DNA of 64,000 nucleotides from positions 1 through 64,000 of the forward strand of contig CAKTDV010000002.1 of NCBI GenBank assembly GCA_934546745.1, in the 5' to 3' direction. The notes beneath the pieces were generated by a model that worked only from the letters and a program-made list of their open reading frames with translations, was not told where the DNA came from and made no database searches. How positions within the stretch are numbered: the stretch's first letter is position 1; each line of letters starts with the position of its first letter. This document shows positions 58,409 to 64,000 of the stretch, one piece after another. The stretch is from an uncultured Desulfovibrio sp. Its GTDB lineage: Bacteria > Desulfobacterota > Desulfovibrionia > Desulfovibrionales > Desulfovibrionaceae. A program made the translations under genes and the position numbers.

Positions 58409-61198
58409 ATGGCCCGCAAAATGTTGCCGCTCAAGACCGTTGAGACCATCACCCACGAAGAAGCCCGCCGCGCCAATATTCCCACGGCGGAATATCAGTC
58501 CGTCATGCGGCGGGAGGAGCTTGCGCCCGTGCGGCTGAGCCTGCAAAAACGCAATCCCGATCTTGATCCGCAACTTGTCTGGCGCGGCAAGTACGACGGT
58601 GACGATACCCTCACCGTACAGGCCCCGCCCCTGTACATTCAGGAAAAGATTCATCCCAAAAGCCTGATTCAGGACCTTATGCGCCAGGCGCAATCCGGCA
58701 GACCGCAGACGCCGCAGCAATATTCCTTGTTTGCCGACTTCAACGGCATAGCCCCCGGCGCGGACAAGACGGATTTCTATCAGCATGACCAGAACTGGAC
58801 AAACCGCATGATTCTGGGGGATTCCCTGCAAGTCATGGCCAGCCTTTCCGAGCGCGAGGGGCTGCGCGGCAAGGTGCAGTGCATCTATATGGACCCGCCC
58901 TACGGCATCAAGTTCAACAGCAATTTCCAGTGGTCCACCACCAGCCGGGACGTGAAGGACGGCAAGGCCGACAACATGACCCGCGAGCCGGAACAGATAT
59001 GCGCCTTTCGGGATACCTGGAAGGACGGCATTCACTCCTATCTGAGCTATCTGCGCGACCGCCTGATCCTTGCGCGCGATCTGCTGACCGATTCCGGCAG
59101 TATCTTTGTGCAGATCGGCGATGAGAATGTGCATCGGGTTCGGGCGTTGATGGATGAAATTTTTGGGGAGGAGAATTATATATCAACTATAGTTTATAGA
59201 ACGACAGGAGGTTTTTCATCAAGTACACTTAGCAGAATAGGCGATTATATATTATGGTACACGCGGAACAAAAATTATATTAAATGTAACATTCTTTTTA
59301 CATCTAAAGATTATTCTGAAGATAAAAATTACAAAATGCTCGATACCGATATTGCAGCATATAGATGTCTTACAGAAGATGAACAAAAAAAATTTTCGTT
59401 TATTGATGAAAAAAAAGTCTGGAGAGTTGATAACCTAACTGGACAGGGAAGTTCAAAAATAAAATGTCCATTTTCTGTAAATGGAATAACATATGCTCCT
59501 CCAAGCAATACTCATTGGAAACCTAATTATCCTATGGGCATGGAAAGACTACGTAAAGCTGCTAGACTTATAGGGGGAGGAAAAACCCTTAGCTATAAAA
59601 GAATGTTTTGCGATTTCGGCGTAAAGCCAATTAATAATTCTTGGATGGATACAGGAGTCTCCGGTTTTTCTTCTGATAAAGTGTATGTCGTACAAACGCT
59701 CCCTGATGTCATCCAACGCTGCATCCTCATGGCGACCGATCCCGGCGATCTGGTGCTTGACCCCACCTGCGGTTCCGGCACAACGGCCTATGTGGCGGAG
59801 CAGTGGGGCCGCCGCTGGATAACCATAGACACCTCACGGGTGGCGCTGGCGCTGGCGCGTGCGCGCATCATGGGCGCGCGCTATCCCTACTACCTCATGG
59901 CCGACAGCAGGGAAGGGCAGGCAAAGGAAGCGGAACTCAACAACCGCGCGCCATCTACCGCCGCCACCTTCAATAACATCAGGATGGGCTTCGTCTATGA
60001 GCGCGTGCCGCACATCACGCTGAAATCCATTGCCAACAATGCGGAAATAGATGTCATTTACGAGAAGTGGCAGCGCACGCTGGAGCCGCTGCGGGCAAAG
60101 CTCAATGAGCTGCTGGGGACGCGGTGGGAAGAGTGGGAAATCCCTCGCGAGGCGGAAAAGGCATGGAGTGCGGAAGTGGCGTCCGTTCATGCACAGTGGT
60201 GGAAGGCCCGTATAGCCCGTCAGCAGGAGATCGACGCCTCCATTGCCGCACATGCCGATTATGAATTTCTGTACGACAAGCCCTATGAGGACAAGAAAAA
60301 GGTGCGTGTGGCCGGGCCGTTTACGGTGGAAAGTCTCTCGCCGCATCGCATGATCAATATCGGGGCCGACGGAGAGCTGCTTGATCCGGCTTCCGACCGG
60401 GAAGGTGGCGACGGGCGCGACTTTGTGACCATGATTCTGGAAAATCTGCGGGTAGCGGGCGTGCAGCAGGCCCACAAGGAAGACAGGATCACCTTTACCA
60501 GCCTTGTGCCGTGGCCGGGACACATGATTTGCGCCGAGGGCCGCTATAGGGAAGGGGAAAACGAACGCCGCGCGGGTGTGTTCATCGGCCCTGAATTCGG
60601 TACGGTTTCCCGTCAGGATCTCGTGCAGGCCGCGCGCGAGGCCGGTGAAGCCGATTTTGACATGCTGATTGCCTGTGCCTTCAATTACGAGGCACGTGCG
60701 GCGGAGTTCTACAAGCTGGGCAAAATTTCGGTGCTCAAGGCGCGCATGAATGCGGATCTGCACATGGGCGAGGCCCTCAAGACGACCGGCAAGGGCAATC
60801 TCTTTGTGGTGTTTGGCGAGCCGGACATTACCCTGCTGCCGGAAACCGACGACGCCGGACAGGAAACGGGCATGATCCGGGTGAGGATTAACGGCGTGGA
60901 CATCTTCAAGCCCAATACGGGTGAAATCTGTTCCGACAATGCCGACGGCATCGCCTGCTGGTTTGTGGATACGGACTATGACGAGGAAAGCTTCTTTGTG
61001 CGGCAGGCCTATTTTCTGGGCGCAAATGACCCCTACAAGGCTCTGAAAACCACGCTTAAGGCCGAGGTAGACAAAGAAGCGTGGGAAAGTCTGCACAGCG
61101 ACACCTCCCGCCCCTTCCCCAAACCGGAAGGTGGCCGCATCGCCGTCAAGGTCATCAATCACCTTGGCGACGAAGTGATGAAGGTGTTTCGCGTGTAG
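58409..61198 (+). CDS. site-specific DNA methyltransferase (type III Mod-like, beta class)
   Basis: A 929-aa N6-adenine-type methyltransferase. Motif IV DPPYG (162-166) precedes a target-recognition region (about 252-428) and motif I DPTCGSGTT (451-459), the beta-class order of type III Mod proteins. A long C-terminal extension (about 470-929) is unusual for Mod proteins, often 600-700 aa, and may bind the Res subunit. An AAGGATATCAGGC leader precedes the ATG. The stretch 59162-59690 is much richer in AT than the rest, suggesting exchange of the recognition domain. It would mark host DNA against the helicase-nuclease. Confidence 0.9.
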   Translation: MARKMLPLKTVETITHEEARRANIPTAEYQSVMRREELAPVRLSLQKRNPDLDPQLVWRGKYDGDDTLTVQAPPLYIQEKIHPKSLIQDLMRQAQSGRPQTPQQYSLFADFNGIAPGADKTDFYQHDQNWTNRMILGDSLQVMASLSEREGLRGKVQCIYMDPPYGIKFNSNFQWSTTSRDVKDGKADNMTREPEQICAFRDTWKDGIHSYLSYLRDRLILARDLLTDSGSIFVQIGDENVHRVRALMDEIFGEENYISTIVYRTTGGFSSSTLSRIGDYILWYTRNKNYIKCNILFTSKDYSEDKNYKMLDTDIAAYRCLTEDEQKKFSFIDEKKVWRVDNLTGQGSSKIKCPFSVNGITYAPPSNTHWKPNYPMGMERLRKAARLIGGGKTLSYKRMFCDFGVKPINNSWMDTGVSGFSSDKVYVVQTLPDVIQRCILMATDPGDLVLDPTCGSGTTAYVAEQWGRRWITIDTSRVALALARARIMGARYPYYLMADSREGQAKEAELNNRAPSTAATFNNIRMGFVYERVPHITLKSIANNAEIDVIYEKWQRTLEPLRAKLNELLGTRWEEWEIPREAEKAWSAEVASVHAQWWKARIARQQEIDASIAAHADYEFLYDKPYEDKKKVRVAGPFTVESLSPHRMINIGADGELLDPASDREGGDGRDFVTMILENLRVAGVQQAHKEDRITFTSLVPWPGHMICAEGRYREGENERRAGVFIGPEFGTVSRQDLVQAAREAGEADFDMLIACAFNYEARAAEFYKLGKISVLKARMNADLHMGEALKTTGKGNLFVVFGEPDITLLPETDDAGQETGMIRVRINGVDIFKPNTGEICSDNADGIACWFVDTDYDEESFFVRQAYFLGANDPYKALKTTLKAEVDKEAWESLHSDTSRPFPKPEGGRIAVKVINHLGDEVMKVFRV
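59162..59690 (+). other. AT-rich target-recognition domain island in the methyltransferase gene
   Basis: Base composition changes abruptly from GC-rich to strongly AT-rich (codons such as ATA, TAT, AGA, AAA) and back. It maps between motif IV and motif I, the place of the target-recognition domain. This fits replacement of the specificity domain by recombination with a different source. Confidence 0.75.
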
Positions 61199-61260
61199 AA
61201 AACCTGAGATGGAGGTGCGTATGGCTCCCCTTTTTTAGATTCCCTCGGCCGGTCGCGTCG

Positions 61261-62421
61261 TTACCGCATTTCCTGATGGAACTCGTCAACGGCGGTGAGA
61301 ATTTCCAATGGCGGATTCCAGCCGATGCGCGCGGCCATGCGCAGATTCATGGCCAGACTGACGGAGCTTTCAAATATCTGCGAGAGATCACGCGGTTTCT
61401 GTCCTTTGATGATGGCCGCCATGAGTTCCGCATTGAAGATGCCTTCTTCCTCGGTATTGGTCTGCGAGATGCTGAGGAGCGCCCCATGCCTCACATCGGA
61501 TTCCCCTATCTGGGAAAAGGTGGGGATATGCGCCTCGGCCAGCGGGGTCAGCACATCGGCGATGGTATCCGGCTGCATGCCCCGGTTTCCGGTGAGGTAC
61601 ACGGCGTCGGCGCCCAGTTCCACCAGCCGGGCATGGCAGGCTTTCAGTCTCGTTGCGGCCAAAACGGGATCATCCACGTCAAATGTGGCATTGCAGCGCA
61701 GAAGTTCCACATGCAGCTCCCTGGCCGCGCTTTCAATCTCGTTCAGGGCGATGCTTCCCCTGCCGGACGGCGTATCCTCATAGGCAATACCGAGTTTTTT
61801 GAACTTGAAGATGTCGTGGAACACCTCGACATGGCGCTTGAAGCGATGTGGCTCAATGGGGGCCGTGAGATTGTCCCTCCCAGAGTCCTCCACCGAGGGA
61901 ATGATGCCCGCCTCCACGGCATTTGTCACAGAGGCGACGATGACGGGGATGTCAATATCCGCATGGGCGAAATCCTGCCCTCCCCATGTGCCGAACGCCA
62001 GCAGCATGTCCACATCCTTTTTCTCCTTGATGCGTTTCAGCAAGGATTCGCGATTTGTCCTTCTGGTTTCGGCGTCCCAGCCCGCGGAGTAGAAGCCGTC
62101 TGGCAGAAAACGTACGGCCCTTCCCCCGGCATGGAGCGTAAGCCATTTCCACATGGCGGCAACATCTTCGGAATTTTCCGGTATGGGCACCGCGCCGTTC
62201 TCAATGAGCCCCATGCGCCGCAGACCCACAGCCACCCCGTGAAGAATTTTCTGATAGTCGACAAAGGGGCCGCCCTCAACATAGGCGATGCGCCAGACCT
62301 TTGGCGGCGCGGCTTCGGCGGAGTATGCCCGCGTGGCATCCCCGGGGATGCTGAACCAGCAGACAAGCGGAAGCAGGAGGAGAACGCGACGAACAGTGCG
62401 GAAGAGGGACGACGAGGACAT
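61261..62421 (-). CDS. ABC-transporter-type periplasmic substrate-binding protein (DUF534/TrpX-like)
   Basis: A 386-aa exported protein. A signal peptide (RRVLLLLPLVCWFSIPGDAT) leads to two Rossmann-like domains typical of the ABC_sub_bind family: KVWRIAYVEGGPFVDYQKIL, LLAFGTWGGQDFAHADIDIP, VIVASVTNAVEAGIIPS and PHRFKRHVEVFHDIFKFKKL. Members bind tryptophan/tyrosine or similar ligands, or act as sensory receptors. I chose the ATG at 62421 because the signal peptide begins there. No permease or ATPase gene is adjacent in the window. The racemase-like gene lies 28 bp upstream on the same strand. Confidence 0.82.
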   Translation of the reverse strand: MSSSSLFRTVRRVLLLLPLVCWFSIPGDATRAYSAEAAPPKVWRIAYVEGGPFVDYQKILHGVAVGLRRMGLIENGAVPIPENSEDVAAMWKWLTLHAGGRAVRFLPDGFYSAGWDAETRRTNRESLLKRIKEKKDVDMLLAFGTWGGQDFAHADIDIPVIVASVTNAVEAGIIPSVEDSGRDNLTAPIEPHRFKRHVEVFHDIFKFKKLGIAYEDTPSGRGSIALNEIESAARELHVELLRCNATFDVDDPVLAATRLKACHARLVELGADAVYLTGNRGMQPDTIADVLTPLAEAHIPTFSQIGESDVRHGALLSISQTNTEEEGIFNAELMAAIIKGQKPRDLSQIFESSVSLAMNLRMAARIGWNPPLEILTAVDEFHQEMR

Positions 62422-62449
62422 GGCATACCTGTTGTTACGGGATTCCGGG

Positions 62450-63565
62450 TCAAAAAATACAGGATTTGGGCACCAGGGGGTTGCGGAAGCTTTGGGCGAC
62501 GGCCCAGTAGCCGGGAACAAAGGAAACCGTTTTCCCCTGCCAGAAGTCCTCCGCGCAGTCCGTTACGTCAAGAATAGTGTAGTTCCCGCTGAAATCCACG
62601 ATTTCAGCCCCAGGGATATCCAGTTTCAACTGGCGTACATCGGTGTGCAGTATGCCACAGTCCAGCAGGACTCTCCTGCGCACGCCGGTACGGGTCAGGT
62701 GGGCGGTTTCCCCCTGTCCGTTCAGGGCGCGAACCCGGGGCTGGCGAAGATCCCTGTCCATAACCTCAAGCACTGTGGCATCCAGTCTGAAGAGGTCGCG
62801 CCGGAACGTTCCCCCCGCGGACGCTTTTCGATGATAGCTGTCATAGCCGAGCAGCAGAGGGTCCGCGATGCGCAGTTCCACGTGGCAGCCGGGCGGGCGG
62901 ACAAACTCCCCGTGGTGTTCCGCCCACCAGTCCCAGAAGATGGATCCTCCGAGGCTGACAAGGTGGAACGACCGGCCAAGAATGGATCGCGCGCACGCCG
63001 CCGCATGGGCGAGTTCGTTCATGGCGATGGCGTCCGGGCAGGCTCCATAGAGACAGCCCATGGTAACGCCTATTCCCATCAGGTTCAGATGCCTGAATCT
63101 GCTGGCAATGGAATGGAAAAATTCGCCCGCGTGGTCTACGGGTATGCCTTCACGCATATCGCCCGCGTCGAGCATAATAAGGCAGTCATGCGGCCGGGCG
63201 TCACGTCCCCGGCGTTCGGAGGCCGCGTCCAGAGCTTCCAGCGCTTCCACGGAATCCACCGGGCTGCGGCTGAACAGTCGCACCACGTCATCGGCGCGGT
63301 GCAGCGGTGGCAGGCTGATGAGAACGGGCCGGTCTTCCGACGCGGGTTCCTCTGAAGCGACGTCATGTTTCCAGAACAGCGGCTCGTCCACTTCCGCCGC
63401 GCCATAACGGCGGTATCCCGCCTGTTTCACGGCTTCCACAACGGTTGGATGACAGGCCACCATTTTCAGAACCGGCATCAGGAGGAAGTTCCAGGCCCGT
63501 TCCAGGCGGGGCATTTGGCTCAGGTTCCAGCGGAGAGCATCCATATGCAATGTCATGGATGGCAT
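62450..63565 (-). CDS. alanine-racemase-fold PLP protein, YhfX-like
   Basis: A 371-aa protein of the fold-type III PLP family. The N-terminus reads MTLHMDALRWNLSQM, followed by PVLKMVACHPTVVEAVKQAG, where the Lys in VLKM is the likely PLP-binding residue. Further conserved segments are CLIMLDAGDMREGIP, LMGIGVTMGCLYG and LVSLGGSIFWDW. The closest fit is YhfX / alanine-ornithine racemase family. Substrate unknown. AAGGATTCCCC precedes the ATG at 63565. A gene in the same direction ends 15 bp upstream. Confidence 0.75.
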   Translation of the reverse strand: MPSMTLHMDALRWNLSQMPRLERAWNFLLMPVLKMVACHPTVVEAVKQAGYRRYGAAEVDEPLFWKHDVASEEPASEDRPVLISLPPLHRADDVVRLFSRSPVDSVEALEALDAASERRGRDARPHDCLIMLDAGDMREGIPVDHAGEFFHSIASRFRHLNLMGIGVTMGCLYGACPDAIAMNELAHAAACARSILGRSFHLVSLGGSIFWDWWAEHHGEFVRPPGCHVELRIADPLLLGYDSYHRKASAGGTFRRDLFRLDATVLEVMDRDLRQPRVRALNGQGETAHLTRTGVRRRVLLDCGILHTDVRQLKLDIPGAEIVDFSGNYTILDVTDCAEDFWQGKTVSFVPGYWAVAQSFRNPLVPKSCIF

Positions 63566-63580
63566 AGGGGAATCCTTGTC

Positions 63581-64000
63581 TTAAGAGTGATGTGAAAGCG
63601 TCAGGGAAGAAGAATGGCCTAACGCCGTAAACCAGCCGGGCAGCCGTTCTTTTTCGGGGATAATATCCTCATACTGGAACGCGAGCGAACAGAGAAAGGC
63701 GTCTCGCGTCCTTATGCCGCCGAAGCGTTCCCAGTCCCCTTCAGTGAGGCCGCCGTGCCAGAGGATATCCACCGGCCCGGCGGCGTGATCCGAGGCCGCA
63801 TGTCCAGCATCTGGAGCGCGAAGCGGGTGAAAACCAGCTCCCAGCGGACAACATGCGGAAAGCCCGCCGGCCCGCGCGTCATCTCCGCAGCGGCGCAAGG
63901 CCTCCGCTGTGCCTTTCACCATCCGGGGGAGATAGGTATACTGGAAGACGCCTCCCGCGCAGACAAGTCCTCTGGCCATGGCCAGGACGGCAAAGCAGAG
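63581..64000 (-). pseudogene. partial gene at the window edge with compensating frame switches
   Basis: An open frame continues beyond the window end (reads LCFAVLAMARGLVCAGG at the edge) and stops at 63581. The outer parts have high third-position GC. Between about 63770 and 63890 this frame becomes Ala/Gly/Cys/His-rich with low third-position GC, while the next frame reads EMTRGPAGFPHVVRWELVFT with proper codon use. This suggests two compensating shifts. No family is recognised. It precedes the YhfX-like gene, so it may belong to a yhf-type operon. Confidence 0.45.

Noticed and set aside
1..64000. CRISPR arrays, insertion sequences, prophage or integrative-element ends
   Set aside because: No regularly spaced repeats, transposase, integrase or att-like duplication were seen. 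The tRNA at 52235 has no integrase near it, so the adjacent defence operon cannot be called an island by that criterion.

Overview
The window reads as chromosomal DNA of a GC-rich sulfate-reducing Desulfovibrionaceae bacterium (Desulfovibrio-like). Supporting genes are a dissimilatory-type sulfate adenylyltransferase with a Rex-like operator, a complete isethionate sulfite-lyase locus, a siroheme decarboxylase-type (alternative heme pathway) protein, a B12-dependent ribonucleotide reductase, NikR, flavodoxin under a Fur box, and flagellar genes. No rRNA, CRISPR array, insertion sequence or prophage was seen. One tRNA with a CAU anticodon is present.

Layout. 0-8.4 kb: lipoprotein, htpX, sat, a flagellar rod/L-ring operon flgF-flgG-flgA-flgH behind a good sigma-54 promoter, then an FMN alpha-hydroxy-acid oxidase homologue. 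8.4-16 kb: nikR with a methyltransferase, cvpA-like gene, mazG, a GH13-like lipoprotein, a GT39-like membrane protein and a YdjM-like membrane protein. 16-26 kb: nrdJ with an Rsm22-like gene, a corrinoid-activator-like ASKHA protein, fliM, a nitroreductase and flhA. 26-31 kb: a siroheme decarboxylase-like gene, queH, and four tandem YgiW/BOF-family periplasmic proteins ahead of a QseBC-like two-component pair. 31-35 kb: a Lar-like zinc ribbon, rlmH, tsaC-like gene and clpA, packed with overlapping ends.

35-46 kb is an organosulfonate locus. islA (isethionate sulfite-lyase, with the family's catalytic and substrate-contact residues), islB (its activase) and a PAS/AAA+/Fis sigma-54 activator lie on the minus strand. 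A TRAP transporter (dctP, fused dctQM), an amidohydrolase-fold protein lacking its HxH motif and a frameshifted MFS symporter lie on the plus strand. The divergent AT-rich control region carries one GG-N10-GC sigma-54 promoter facing each way and three TGCA-N4-TGCA palindromes. This suggests that one activator coordinates uptake with cleavage of isethionate to sulfite, which would feed sulfite reduction.

46-53.4 kb: DHH phosphoesterase, CbiR-like cobamide remodelling enzyme, sulfotransferase-like protein, a large M16C peptidase, tRNA, a small orphan protein and a Fur-controlled flavodoxin. 53.6-61.2 kb: a tightly coupled four-gene putative defence operon, namely a 1048-aa helicase-nuclease (Res-like), a DUF4365 protein with PD-(D/E)xK-like residues, an unrecognised 377-aa protein and a 929-aa beta-class DNA methyltransferase. 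The methyltransferase's target-recognition region is a strikingly AT-rich island. This is the best candidate for an incompletely described system. 61.2-64 kb: an ABC-type substrate-binding protein, a YhfX/alanine racemase-like PLP protein and a partial gene with signs of compensating frameshifts at the window edge.
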